Source of the DNA: Sipunculus nudus
Taxonomy: Eukaryota > Annelida > Sipuncula > Golfingiida > Sipunculidae
Length of the DNA stretch: 64,000 nucleotides
Assembly (NCBI GenBank): GCA_026874595.1
Contig: CM049311.1
Location: 39,993,676-40,057,675 of the forward strand
Direction: 5' to 3'
Under the pieces are notes generated by a model. That model had not been told where the DNA came from and did not search any database. It saw only the letters and a list, made by a program, of their open reading frames with translations. The position numbers and the translations under genes were made by a program. Positions 46,493 to 60,225 of the stretch are shown in pieces (the stretch's first letter is position 1; every line of letters begins with the position of its first letter).

Positions 46493-49216
46493 AAGCTGCA
46501 AAAAAATATACAATAGCTAACCAATTTAAATATGATACAGAAAATACAGCAGTGATATAGTAATTATGAAATTACCATGGTGTTATATTAATATCTACTG
46601 GGAGGTCAGGTTGAAGAAGGCCTGAGAAACCTTAACTATATGGGGGGGGGGGGGAGATGCAGCTTGACTTATCACTTAGTCAGTAATAAGCTAAACTTAA
46701 GCAAGGTTCCTGTAGCAAAAAAAATCAAAGGCTTTGTTAGCATCATCGTAGGCAGCATTATGTCATGTATGAAAGAGCACATGATCTTTCCACATCACTC
46801 TCATCAGTAGTAACCACTGGACACAGGTTTACCCACCCTATTCCCTAAGATGCCAAGTCTTAGGGAGAGGGATACTTGAGCTAGGCTCTGTGAGGGTAAC
46901 ATCATATCAGGTACCAGTGACACACAAATAACTATATAAACAAGTTAATGCACAACATCAGACCTAAAAGGCTTTGATAATGACATATTTTGATAATGGG
47001 GCTACCATCTGTGCCATGCAAGACAAGTTGAGAATGAGTGGTCAAGTGGGGAAATTTAAATCTACTAATGAGTGGAAGTTCAGAAGGCACCAAATGACCT
47101 AATGTGACTATTGTTTGTGCGTGTGAGAAATTGTCATAGTTTTTAAAATGAGGGTTAATTTTTGTTAAGCGTTTATGGCTTCCAAGTGGATGTCACAAAA
47201 ACTTAAAAATATTAACACTAAGCAGTTTGTTAACTGCCTGCCACTACAGCGTACTCCATCTCGCGCTTCCAATGAACTAGGTTGATTGCTGGTTTATTTG
47301 TAAAACCTAACCCTTGAAATACACGGAATATTGGTGGGATAGCCGTGATCCATGTGCATACAAATGCCTGGAGGGTGCAAGAGAACAGACGTGAATGATG
47401 TAGACAGGACATGTGCACATAAGCCAAGTGGTGTAAACAAGAAGAGGGAAGAATCATGATGGGAACCAGCATGTTGAATTGCATGAAGCAAGGTTTAATT
47501 GTAATTTGTAGTTTTGTATCCTAAAATGTAAGTGCATGACAAGTAGATAAAGTGGAGCGCTGTTTATCCGAACACCGTTTATCTGAAAACTGTTTATCCA
47601 TAATTGAAACTTTAGCTGGGTTCTCCACTAGCAAATGTAGCCTGGTGCACCACCAGCCTATCATTTCTCACTGCCACCCTTTAATGCTATCCGCCACTCT
47701 TTCATTTGTCCCTGCCAGACATACAGTGGTCAAATTTGTCAGGGGTAGCAAGGACTGGCCTTGCAGGCTGACCCTGCATGGGGTCTTGCTGAGTGATTGA
47801 CAGTCTTGAGTAATTAAGCTGGTGTCAGCTTGGATCTTATCATCACAGCCAGTGACATCAGGTTTCTTGATGGGTATAAGGCAGCCAATTGTTGTAGAGT
47901 AAGAGAAGCCACAACTCTGCTTAATTTTCCCTGGTTCCCTTATTGCTTTTTAATTACACAATGCCTGTTGGCATGGGTATTGGTTAACATTGATACATAT
48001 TCTGAATGTGGCTTCTAGGAAGGTATATTCACTCAGTGTGCTGCCATAACAGTTGGTCTTAAGTATGGATGATACAATAAATTTCTATAATATTTTCATT
48101 TTTTGTTGTTGTTCTTATGACAACTCATACAAACACATTACACAAGACCTTACACTTGCTCTTAATGTTCTTTCATGCATAAAAAGCCATGCAGATTAAA
48201 TTTTTAATCAGACAAATAAAAAAATACATGACGCATGACATGAAGCAACCAAGCCCGGTTTGAGCACGCTTACCACCACCCTGTTGGAATTTCTAGTGGA
48301 GAACACTGTTTAGAACTGAAATAATGACCTTTTATAAGAAATCTTTACAAATGTAAATTTTGTTATTTGAAAATAATATTTACTGCAATAGAAGAACAGA
48401 TCATCACATTAGAATTAACTCCTGGTCCCAACTAATTACATGTGGTAAATGCAGCAAAGGTTGAGGAGCTGCAGATGTGACAACTCATTTGAGCAGTTTT
48501 TGGTGTGAAAATTACCATAGGCAGGGTCCATTTATTAATCTTGTGTCCCTCACTGTCAAGTTGTTCACATCTTAAAGGGTAAACCATCCAGTAATGAATG
48601 AGTGCAGATTTTGCAATGATAATGTTGGTGGCTGATATGCTTGAAGTTGTACTGAGCAGTTAAACAGTGCAAAAATAATGACCCACAAGTGCATCCACAA
48701 TTTTGCATATCTTTACCACAACAACACCGGTCACAGCACTTGTGTTTCATGTGAGGGTCTTGCAAGTGCAGGCGCCATGAACTGTCACTTGAATGCAAGC
48801 TCTGCATTCTGCAGAGACTTGACCAAGGCACAAATGCAGCTGAGTTGTCCAGAGGGTTCAGTGTTGGCAATTCAACCATAACTTGGCATAAATGACATCA
48901 AGAACAGTCATCAGAAATTAATTGACTTCAAGGGCCAGAAGCCAGACAAGCAGATTTCAAGGTAGAAAGGCGATGCAAATGGCATCTAATGACTGGTTAG
49001 TCTGTCTGCACATGGAGGGCGGCACCGGGGCTGATTAAACTGTCATGGCAGATATCCACCTGTTTGGCGAGAGATTAACTGGTACATGTATTTTTCTGAC
49101 AAAAAATCTTAATTAAGTAATTATGAAAAATATATTATAATTACTTGACTGAACATTTTGGTTCATTCTGTGTATGTAAACAGGTATTTATCACATATTA
49201 TTAAGTTCTTGTCCCA
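46493..49216. other. Gene-poor stretch
   Basis: No recognised gene. It contains a G run (about 46642-46653), and a TTTATCCGAACACCGTTTAT tract at about 47565 reminiscent of pogo/Tigger ends. ORFs at 47230-47484, 47552-47800 and 48565-48881 are unrecognised and lack splice or domain support. Confidence 0.4.
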
Positions 49217-52200
49217 TTTTTAGCTCAGCTTACTGAAAGTCATCTGAGCTATAGCGATCACCCTTTGTCTGTCGTCTGTCTGTCCGTCCGTTTACCAGGC
49301 AAAAATCGTAACCACTAGACCTAGAATCTTCTTAAACTGACATCCTGGGAGGTCCATAACAAAATCTCCTTGGAAACCTGAAATTAGGTCTCTGTTACCC
49401 ATAACCTCTGACCTTTGGGGCTCCCAAGTACCCCCCCCCCCCCAGAATAATGGAAAATTTGATACAAAAGCTCATTTGAAAAATTTGATACAAAAGCCCA
49501 TTTGCAAGAAGAACTAATTCATTGATCACCATGATTTTAGCATGGATATTGATCATGGAGTGTTTCAACAGTTTCTGCAGACTGGTGGCACCACCTGTAT
49601 TTTTTCAATTTTTTACAATTTTTTTTTCTATTTTTGAGACTGTAAAAGATGCAGTCATCTGTTAACAAGGCACAAATCGTAAAGACTGGACCTAGAATCT
49701 TCTCTCTTAAAATGCATGGAGGTCCATGAAAAGTCTCTTTGGAAACCTGAAATTAAGTCTCCCTTACCCATAACCTCTGAGCTATGGGCCTCCAAAGTAC
49801 ATCCCAGAATAATGGAAAATTTGATACATAAGCTCAGGTATCTGAACAACTATTGCATTGATCACCACCATTCTTTGCATGGTTATTGATAATGGAATGT
49901 TTCATCAGTTTCTGCAGCCTAGTGGCGCCACCTGTGTTTTTTTTCAATTTTTTACGAATTTTTTCCTCTATTTTTGAGACCTCTTAAGATGCAGTAATCT
50001 GTTAACAGGGAAAATCGTAACGACTGGACTCAGAATCTTCTGTCTTGACATGCAGGGAAGCCCATGAAAAGTCTCCTTGTAAACCTGAAATTAGGTCTCT
50101 GTTACCCATAACCTCTGAGGTATGGGGCACCAAAATACCCCCCCCCCCCCCGAATAATTAAAGGATTTTTTACAAAAGCTTCAGTATCTGAACGACTTTT
50201 GCATTGATCACCATGATTTTTTGCATGCATATTCATAAAGGACTATTTCATCAGTTCCTGCAGACTGGTGGTGCAACCTGTTTTTTTTTTTTCTCGAAAT
50301 TTTATGCCTTTTTTCTCTATCTTTTAGCTCAGCTGACTGTAAGTCATCTGTCACTCTTTGTCCGATGTCTGTCCATCCATCTTGCCGTCTGCCTGTCTGT
50401 CTGTTTACAGGGCACAAATCGTAACCACTGTATCTGGAATCTTCTTACTTGACATCAAGAGAGGTCCATGAAAAATCTCCTTGACAACCTGAAATTAGGT
50501 CTCCCTTACCCATATCCTTTGAGCTATGGGACTCCGAAGTAACCTGCAGAATAATGCAAAATTTGATACAAAAGCTCAAGTATCTGAATAACTACTGCAT
50601 TGATCACCATGATTCTTTGCATGAATATTGATCATGGGATGTTCAATCACTTCCTGCAGACTGGTGGTGCCACCTGTATTTTTTCCAATGTTTACGAATT
50701 TTTTTCTCTTTTTTTTCAGACCTGCAAACTGTCATCTGTTAACAATGCACAAATCGTAACGCTGGACCTGGAATTTTCTCACTTCAAATCTAGGAAGGTC
50801 CACAAATAATCTTCATGGAAACCAGAAATAAGGTCTCTTTTACCAATATTCTTTTAGCTATGGGGCTGTGAAGTACCCCCCCCCCCCCAATAATCAAAAT
50901 TTTGATACAAAAGCTCATGTATCTGAATAACTACTGCATTTATCACCATGATTATGTGCATGAACATTGATAATGGGGTGTTCTATCACCTCCTGCAGAC
51001 TGGTGGTGCCACCTGTATTTTTAGCGAACCTGTGAGCTTATGTGATGGTGCGGCGGCATCCTTCGTGCGTCGTCTGTCGTGCGTCGTCTGTATGTTAACC
51101 ATAGCTATCTCAAAAATGGCAGGAGCTAGCATCACCAAATTTTTTGCAAATAATCAGTCATCCAAAAAACTATATCGGATTTTGTTTATTTTTTTTTAAA
51201 TGCATTTTCTTAGATTTTATAGGTAAAAAGCTAAAAAAACTTTAAAAATCTTCTTCTCCGAAAATGCCAAGCCAAATTTTCCAATATTTCACAGAAATGA
51301 TCCCTGGAACAATCTTTCTCAAGTTTGTTCGAATTGTTCCAGATCAGAGATTTTTGGCTGAGATACAGGAGGTTGAACTTTGTTAACTGTGCAAAAAAGC
51401 ATATTAAAATTTAAATCTCAGAAACGGCTGGAGCTATCATCACCAAATTTTATGCCAATGTTGGTCACATAGGTCATATATGAAATTGAGGTATTGGTGG
51501 CACCACCTGCATCGGCCTTTTTTGTACAGGGTCATCAGTGCCTGTTTCACACTGAGGGCTACAAAAAACTTCTTCTCTGAAACCATATGGCCAAAATATT
51601 TAATATTGCACAGAAATGATCCTAGGGTAGTGCTTTCTGAAGTTTGTTCAAATGGTCTCTTTTCATTGACTTTTGGCTAAGCTATGGGAAGCTGAATTTA
51701 GTCATATGCCATAACAGCCCATTTAAGCTCAGTGGCCACAAAGATCTTCTTCTCAAAAACCACTGGACCAAATTCTTAAATCTCACACATTAATTATCCT
51801 CAGATTTTGATAATTCAAGTTTGTTCAAATGGTTTTGGTTCAGTGCTTTTTGGCTGAGTTATGGGAAGCTGAACTTAGCCAGTTTGCTGTATCATCCTAT
51901 ATGAGTTATAAACCTGCGAAACGTTTTTCGACTGATGCCATTGAAGCCAGTTTATTAAAAATTTTACAAGAATAATTCCTACAATAATTCTTATAATAAT
52001 TGTCATTAATGGTTCCACATGAATGATTTTTGGCTGAATTATGGAGATTGAATTGAGTCATTTAACCATATATGTTAGCTGTGTGATGCTGTTACATCTA
52101 GCCTGGCACCAGTTTATCAGCATCTATTACATCATGCCACTAGACATTTAGATTTCAGGTTATCTTTGGTTAATATTGACAAGAAAGTTTTTTTAAAAGC

Positions 52201-53753
52201 TTTTAAAAAATTAAGATTTTTGATTTAAGTTACTCATCATACCAGGCAGTGTTACAATCATGGATATTCAGCTCTCTGTGGCTATATAAAGACAACTGTA
52301 TGTGGATTATAAACTATTGGTATCCCTACTCAACTTGATTCAAGAATTTGCCATCAGTGAGATATATCTGTATTTTAATTTTGCATTCAGTATTCATCCG
52401 AAATAATTTTACATATATTCCTGATTTCCTTTTTATAAAAAGTCAGCTGAAAAGCATTTTGTATTGGGAAAATAAATTTCAAAGTTATTTCAAGTAGGGA
52501 CCACTTTTGTGTTCAGATGGCAGCACTTTGTTTACCATTGGCAGATTGCCAGTGCCTTGATGTTGGCCATTAGCCAAGATGATGTCAGCTCTATAAATAG
52601 TTTTGGCACAGTGCCAGGATTGGAAGAAGTGCAGCCAGATATAGGTCAAGAGTTCACTCAGTGCAGTAGCTGCATTCTATTTATAGCTTTGGCAGACTGC
52701 TCACTGCATCATATTTGGCACCAAAGTCCAGCCTGAAACTATTTATAGCTTTGGCAGACTGCCAACTGTGTCAGATTATGCAACAGGTCAAGAGTTCACT
52801 CAGTGCAGCCAGGTACAAGTTAAAAGTTCTCTCAGTCTAGCCAGGTGCAGGTCAAGAGTTCACTCAGTGCAGTAGCTTGAGGCAGCAATTTGTCAGAGGT
52901 CACTTGGGGGCAACTGCCTTACTCACCTAAGCCTGGTCAGCCCCATGCATCAGACTCAAGGTAATTTTGATGTATTGGACTGATATTTTGACCTGTCTAT
53001 GCGTCTTTGATGGTATTCTCATTTACAAGACAGGTGGTGCCACGTACATTGACTTTTGCACAGTGTATGTGCCTGCTTATTTCTACTGAGGAATTTGATA
53101 TATCAGCCTGAAATTGGGCATATTTATACATATTGAATAGCTTTGTCTTATACAAGACTGGTGGTGCCACCTACAATCATTTTTGCACAATGTGTGTCCC
53201 TGCTTATTTCTCAGGAGGGGTTTGATATATCAGTCTGAAAATTGGCATATGTGTATATCTCTGATAGCTTCAAAGTATACAAGACTGGTGGTGCCAGCTA
53301 CAATCGTTTTTGTGTTGTGTGCACCCATGCCAGAATTTCAGCAGTAACGTTTGTGTAATTGTTTCTTATTCAAAATGTTTAGTACTTGCATTGTTCATAT
53401 ACATGAAAAGTAATGGTCCAGCATTGAAGCATTATACCTGGTGTATTTCCAAATGTAGGCCTTGTTTCCATTTTTTATGATTTTTTTTTGTTTTTTTTTT
53501 TAGACCTGCAATGAAACTGTCAACTGTTAAAAATAAAATGGCACAATTCCTTTCCACTGGACCGGGAATTGTCTAACTTGACATCAAAGGAGGTTCATGA
53601 ATATATCTCTGTGGAAACCTGAAATTAGGTCTCTGTTACCCCTATTCAGAATAATTAAAAATTTAATGTTAATTATATTTCAAATACATCTTAAAATACA
53701 CTCTTTGTATTTTCAAGTTCAGCTGAGCGTCATGGCCCATGGGCCACTTGTTT
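49217..53753 (-). mobile_element. R1 dispersed repeat, 4.5-kb copy with R2 nested inside
   Basis: On the plus strand it begins with the hairpin TAGCTCAGCTTACT / AGTCATCTGAGCTA (49221-49251) and CTGTCCGTCCG, and ends with TCAGCTGAGCGTCATGGCCC then ATGGGCCACTTG (53719-53753). Between these are four or five ~340-bp units, each with TGCAGACTGGTGGCGCCACC-type sequence, 'GAAACCTGAAATTAGGTCTC' and 'GAATAATGGAAAATTTGATA'. A second hairpin head occurs at 50335. Poly(C) tracts interrupt the units. Non-coding. Confidence 0.7.
51021..53465 (-). mobile_element. R2 dispersed repeat nested in an R1 unit
   Basis: It interrupts an R1 core unit just after CACCTGTATTTTT (51009-51021); the unit resumes near 53466 with the 'TTTTTAGACCTGCAA' segment. 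The interior begins AGCGAACCTGTGAGCTTATG and a GCGTCGTCTG-rich stretch and is collinear, inverted, with 21430-22510. It has tandem subunits with 'GGCAGACTGC' and 'AGAGTTCACTCAGTGCAG'. Non-coding. Confidence 0.6.
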
Positions 53754-56540
53754 ATAACACTGAAAGCTAAGTATAGTCTGTGACACTGTACCACCATTTA
53801 GTAGTAATATTGGGATGATGACATCGCTGAAACATTTTTATATTACACATGACCGTTCATCTGAATGTTTGTAATCCCAACAAGATGTTCAGATGAAAGG
53901 CCCTCCACTGTACTTCTTCTATGTGTGATTTTGTGAATACATATATCATGAATTATAAAGGAGATGATACTCCAATAGGATAGTATGGGTGCATGAGGCT
54001 TTCTATATTTAGGCCCAATTTACACTGAAACCATATTATTAATGCACTATAATAAGTCTGTATTAATTATAAGTTATATTGATGATTTTTAGCTAAGCTG
54101 ACTATAAGTCATCTGAGCTATAGTCATGGTCCATTGTCCGCCGTTCATCCGTACTCCGTCTGTCCTTAGATATGGCAAGTTTTGAAACTGTGCGACCTAG
54201 GAATCCAAATTTCGGCATAATGTTAGATGTCCCCAAGATCTCCTACCAAGCCGAAAACTGGGTCTTCGCAACTTTGTTCCTTTTAGAAATTAAGAAAAAA
54301 CCTTAATTTTTAGCTCAGCTGACGGTAAGTCATCTGAGCCAAATTCGTGGTCCTTTGTCCGTCGGCTGTCCGTCCGTCCGTTAAACTGGCACTTTTGAAA
54401 CCGTTAGACCTACAAATCTGAAATTCAGCATACCTTAAGATGTCCCCAAAATCTCCTACCATACTGAATATTGGATCACTAGGACTTTGTTCCTTCGAAT
54501 TATTAAGGAAAAACCTCCATTTTCCATTAAAAACTCATTGTTACACTTCAAGACTGCCTAATATAAAATCTACGGACCTGATATTGATCATCTTTAATAT
54601 ATTAATTCCTCTATATATTTCCTATGTACATACCAGAAATTAGTTCAATATTTTTTAAATTCTTGAAGTAATGGGCCCAAACATAATGCACTTTGTAAAA
54701 ATTCAGGAAATATATTTACTCCCTTAACTTGAGAATTGCTGAAGCTAGAAACTTTTTTCAGGTATATAACTATTTTCAATCAAGATTCAATTGTATACCC
54801 AAAATTAGATCTGAATTTTTCAAATTTTGTAAGTTATTAGCATAAATATAAAATCAGTACCTTAAATTTTGCTAAGATTTGACCATGGCACATTTTTTTG
54901 TTGTAACTGCTGTGGTTATAATTTTCACAGCATGTTACCATAAGCATTTCATCTGTTAACATCTGAAATTTGAAACCAGTTGATCAAAACCTGTAGATTT
55001 TATTCAAGTTTAAGCACCATGTAAAGCATTGTTAGATCAAGCAATTGTTATTCAGTTTGCTTCCCAGGCCAGCTCTCAGCTCCCAAAATTTGGCATACAG
55101 TTAGATGTCCCCCAATCCCCCTACAATACCAAAAGTTTGGTCACTAGAACTTCATTCCTTTGAGATATTAAGAAAAAACTTCATTTTAAATTAAAAACCC
55201 ATTGTTACACTTCAAGACTGCCTAATATCAAAACCATTGATCTGACTTTGATCATATATAATATACATGTTTTTGTATTCATACTCTATGCACATGCAAG
55301 AAATAATTTCAGTATTGCGAAACTGTTTTAAGTTATGGGCCCAAACATAATGCACTTTGTAAAAAAAATCAAGAAATATATTTACTCACTTAACAAAAGG
55401 ATCGCTGAAGCTAGAGATTTTTTTTTAGGGATGTAACATTAATTAATCAAGATTCAATTGTATACTAAAAATTAGTTCTGAATTTTTCAAATTTTACAAG
55501 TTATTAGCATAAATATAAAATTGGTACCTTAAATTTTGCCTAACTTTGACCATGGCATGTTTGTTTTCTGTAAGCACACATATCATGCAGAAATAAGGAT
55601 TTCAGCTTGTTAGTTTTGAAAGATGAAAGAAATTGGCCAAAAATTGTAGCTTTTATTAATGTTTTTATGAAAACATGTCATACCCAAGCTCTCCCCAAGC
55701 CCCTCTTCAGTCACCTGTATCTTGACCTTGTTGACCTTTCAGCAAATTATGCACGCTTGAGGCGAGGCATACACTGGGGCAGACAGGCAGCTAATGGCCA
55801 GCCACAGTTGATCCAGGTGTCATCTTGTAGTTGTTTTGACCAACAACATATCAATGAACAATAGATTAATCAATTTTTATTGTTTTTTAATAATAAATTA
55901 AAGAAAAATTCATAGAAAAGGAATTTATTAGTTGATGAGTAACAGGAAATTATCTTGCAGTTACTGATGATGTAAGAATCTTGTATGGATGAATAGAATG
56001 TCATGTATTCCAAATAACACCATGCAGTCACCTATTGTATTTTTCAGTTCAATTTTAATTATAAAAAAAATAAATCATATTATACATTACTAATCATTAG
56101 GGATCATATGAAGGAAATTAATGATATACAAAGATGCAGTTGATAATATTAATCTAGATTCCTACTGTGTCTAGTGTGTAGATTGATGTGAAAGTAGTCC
56201 ATCGTGAATATAATACATTTATTTTTTTAATATAAATAAAAGTCATAAAACCAGGTACTTATGATCATTATTTATATTTGTGAATTTTGTATATTCTGGA
56301 TTCTCAACATCATTGTTTGGCTAAAACTGAATAAATACCAGACATGGTGCAAATACTTTGCAAATGTATTTGAATACGAATATGAATATGTACTCCATTT
56401 AAAATTTCTTGCATAAGAATGGGAATTCAGGTAAAAATGAAAGTATTTGAAAACCAGTGCAAATGCTTTCAAAATGTATTTATGAATGCATTCATGAATA
56501 TATTATATAATATTATTTTAATAGTCATTTCAGTTATATT

Positions 56541-59500
56541 TTGTGACTGAAAGTCATCTGAGCTATAGCGATCACTCTTTGTCCGTCGTCCGTCTGTCTG
56601 ACGGTTTGTCTGTCCGTTAACCAGGCACAAATCGTAACCACTGGACCTAGAACCTTGTAACTTGGGATTCTGAGAGGTCCATGAAAAATCTCCTTGGAAA
56701 CCAGAAATTAGGTCTCTGTTACCCATATCCTTCGAGCTATGGGACCCCAAAGAACCCCCAAGAAAAGTAAAAAATTTCATACAAAAACTTCAATATCTCA
56801 TTAACTACTTGACTGATGGTCATGATTTTTGGCATACATATTGATCATGAGATGTTCCATCACTTCCTGCAGACAGGTGGCACCACCTGTATTTTTCGAT
56901 TTTATAAGAATTTTTTTCTCTATTTTTGAGACCTTAAAAAATGTGAACATCTGTTAACAAGGCACAAATCGTAAAGACTTGACCTAGAATCTTAATTCTT
57001 GACACACTGAGAGATCCATGAAAAATCTCCTTGGAAACCAGAAATTAGGTCTCTGTTACCCATATCCTTCGAGCTATGGGGCCCCAAAGTACCCCCAAGA
57101 ATAGTAACAAATTTCATACAAAAACTTCAATATCTCAATAACTACATAACTGATGGTCATGATTTTTGGCATACATATTGATCATGAGATGTTCCATCAG
57201 TTCCTGCAGACTGGTGGAGCCACCTGTATTGTTCAATTTTTTACGATTTTTTCCTCTATTTTTGAGACCTTTAAGGATGCTGTCATCTGTTAACGTGGCA
57301 CAAATCGTAACGACTGGACCTAGAATCTTTATTCTCGACACACTGAGAGACCTATGAAAAATCTCCTTGGAAACCAGAAATTAGGTTTCTGTTACCCATA
57401 TCCTTTGAGCTAAGGGGCCCCAAAGTACCCCCCAGAGTAGTCAAAAATTTCATACAAAAACTTCAATATCTCAATAACTACATCACTGAGGGTCATAATT
57501 TTTGGCATACTTATTGATCATGAGATGTTTCATCAGTTTCTGCAGACTGGTGGCGCCACCTGTATTTTTCAATTTTTACGAATTGTTTTGTCTATTTTTG
57601 AGCCCTTTAAAAATGTGAACAGCTGTTAACAGGGCACAAATCATAAAGACTGGACCTAGAATCTTCATTCTTGACACACTGAGAGGTCCATGAAAAGTCT
57701 CCATGGAAACCTGAAATAAGGTCTCTGTTACCCATATCCTTTTAGCTGTGGGGGGGCTCCCAATAACCCCCCAGAATAATGGAAAATTTGATAAAAACAA
57801 ACTGCAACATCTCAATAACTACAACACTGATGGTCATGATTTTTGGCATACATATTAATCAAGAGGTGTTCCATCAGTTCCTGCAGACTGGTGGCGCCAC
57901 CTGTATTTTTTCAAATTTTCACAATTTTTTTTTTCTTTATTTTTGAGACCTTTAAGTATGTAGTTATCTGTCAACAGGGTACAAATCGTAACGACTGGAC
58001 CTAGAATCTTCATTCTTAACACACAGGGAAACCCATGATAAGTCTCCACGGAAACCTGAAATTAGGTCTCTGTTACCCATATTCTTTAAGCTGTATGGCT
58101 CCAAAATACCCCCCAGAATAATGGAAAATTTGATACAAAACTGCAGTATCTCAATAACTACAACACTGATGGTCATGATTTTCAGCATACATATTGATCA
58201 TGAGATGTTCCATCAGTTCCTGCAGACTAGTGGCACAACCTGTATTGTTCAATTTTTTACAATTTTTTCCTCTATTTTTGAGACCTTTAAGGATGCTGTC
58301 ATCTGTCAACAGTGTACAAATTGCAACAACTGGACCTTGAATCTTCATTCTTGTCATGCAAGGAGGCCCATGAAAAGTGCCTGTGGAAACTTGAAATTAG
58401 GTCTCTGTTACCCATATCCTTCAAGCTATAGGACTCTGAAGTATCCCTCAGAATAATGGACAATTTGATACAAAAGCTGAAGTATCTGAACAACTAATGC
58501 AGAGATCATCATGATTCTTTGCATGGATATTGACCATTAAGTGTTTTTATTAGTTTCTGCAGACTGGTGGAGCCACCTGTATTTTTGTATCCGCCAAAAC
58601 GAAGTTTTGCGGATACTATGTTTTTGACCGGGTTCCTCCGCCGCCACCACGTTCCTTTCTAGAAAGCTCCTCTGAGAATAATGGACCAATTTTCCGAAAC
58701 TAACACCAATTATCGGGTCACATGTGAACTAGTGCCTAACCAATTTGCTTGACCTCTGACCTTTCCTCTCTATCCAGTGTCCATTTGTGCGTCTGTTCCC
58801 ACACATAAACCCTCATATCTCGGGAACTGTTTGACCGATCAGGAAATAGAATTTATACAAATGTAGCCCTTGGATTGCTTTATAACATAAACAAAAATGG
58901 TGGCGCCACCTGTAACCATGTTTGCATTTGCACAGTGTCCATCTGTTCATCTGCCTTGGGTTAAAATCACTCATATCTCTGCAGTGTATTGACTAATTCA
59001 CCTGAAATTCGTCATGCGTATACATCCTGGATAGCTTTCTTGATTTTATGACAGGTGGCGCCACCTACATTCATGTTCACGCTGATCACATCCAAGCTCA
59101 TATCTCGGGAACCGTTTGACCGATCAGGAAATTAAATTTATACAAATGTAGCCCTTGGATAGCTCTGTAACATACACAAAAAATGGTGGCGCCACCTGTA
59201 ACCATGTTTGCACAGTGTCCATCTGTTCATCTACCTTGAGTTAAAATCACTCATATCTCTGCAGTGAATTGACTAATTCACCTGAAATTCGTCATGCCTA
59301 TACATCCAGGATAGCTTTCTTGATTTTATGACAGATGGCGCCACCTACATTCACCTTTATGCTCATCACATCCAAGCTCATATCTCAGGAACCGTTTGAC
59401 CGATTAGGCCAAAATTTTGCATGTGTATAGATCTCACATAGCTCTTTATCATAAGCAAAACTGGTGGCACCACCTGCAACCATTTTTGCACAGTGTCTGT

Positions 59501-60225
59501 CTGTTTGTCTGCCATGGGATAATGTCACTCATATCTCGGCAGTGGTTTGATATATCTGCCTAAAATTTTGCAGTTTTATACATCCTGGATAGCTTTCTTG
59601 ATTTTATGACAGGTGGCGCCAATTACATTCTAGTTTATGCTGCAGACATCCAAGCTCATATCTCGGGAACTGTTTGAACGATTGGGCCAAAATTTTGCAT
59701 GTGTATAGATCTCACATAGGTCTTTATCATACACAAAACTGGAGGGGCCACCTGCAACCATTTTTGCACAGCGTCTGTCTGTTTGTCTGCCGTGGGCTAA
59801 AATCACTCATATACATGTAGTGGTTTGACTTTTCTGCCTAAAATTTTGCATATGTATACAACTTGGACAGCTTTCTGGATTTGTGGTAGGTGGCACAACC
59901 TACATACACATTTAGGCTGCAGACATCCATGCTAATATGCAACATACCTCTCTCTATTTCCCCTTGCCACTCAATCCATGCCTCACTTCACCCGTTCCAC
60001 TCTGATTTTGGTGGATACACGTAGTCACATGTCGGGTACTGGTGTTCTAGTTTTTGAAGTTTACACATTTTTTCTCTATTTTTGAGATATATAAATACAG
60101 ACTTAATCTTGGCCTGTTGGTTAATCTGTTTGATGCTTCAGTTGAATGGGTAAATACTACCCTTCTGATGATAAAATTTCCTCTTCCCAGTCAGCTGAGC
60201 GTCATGACCCATGGGTCACTTGTTT
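56541..60225 (-). mobile_element. R1 dispersed repeat (338-bp core units) inserted in another R1 copy
   Basis: Starts within the hairpin head (GACTGAAAGTCATCTGAGCT) and a GTCCGTCGTCCGTCTG run, and ends TCAGCTGAGCGTCATGACCC then ATGGGTCACTTG (60191-60225). The interior is a tandem array of units of 336-341 bp, with CACCTG landmarks at 56885, 57221, 57557, 57898, 58237 and 58575. Each unit has GGTGGCGCCACC or a variant, 'TATTGATCATGAGATGTTCC' and 'GACTGGACCTAGAATCTT'. Small ORFs here are repeat artefacts. Confidence 0.72.
58588..60050. mobile_element. Element with GTATCCGCC end and ~280-bp units, nested in an R1 unit
   Basis: It interrupts an R1 core unit between CACCTGTATTTTT and the TTTTTTCTCTATTTTTGAG segment. 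The left end is a hairpin, TATCCGCCAAAAC/GTTTTGCGGATA (58589-58616). The right end has TTTTGGTGGATACACGTAGT and GGTACTGGTGTTCTAG. Inside are four or five ~280-bp units (TCCAAGCTCATATCTC at 59091, 59371 and 59649), each with two GGTGGCGCCACC-type palindromes. This is the third nesting level here. A related CAAAACTCTGTTTTGGCGGA end occurs alone near 37284. Confidence 0.65.

Noticed and set aside
48565-48881. Cys/His-rich ORFs on both strands
   Set aside because: No spacing matching a known zinc finger, no splice support, and both strands open over the same stretch.
51023-51199. 83-codon ORF in R2 (repeated inversely at 22364)
   Set aside because: It is a repeated non-coding module; the frame is not preserved between copies.
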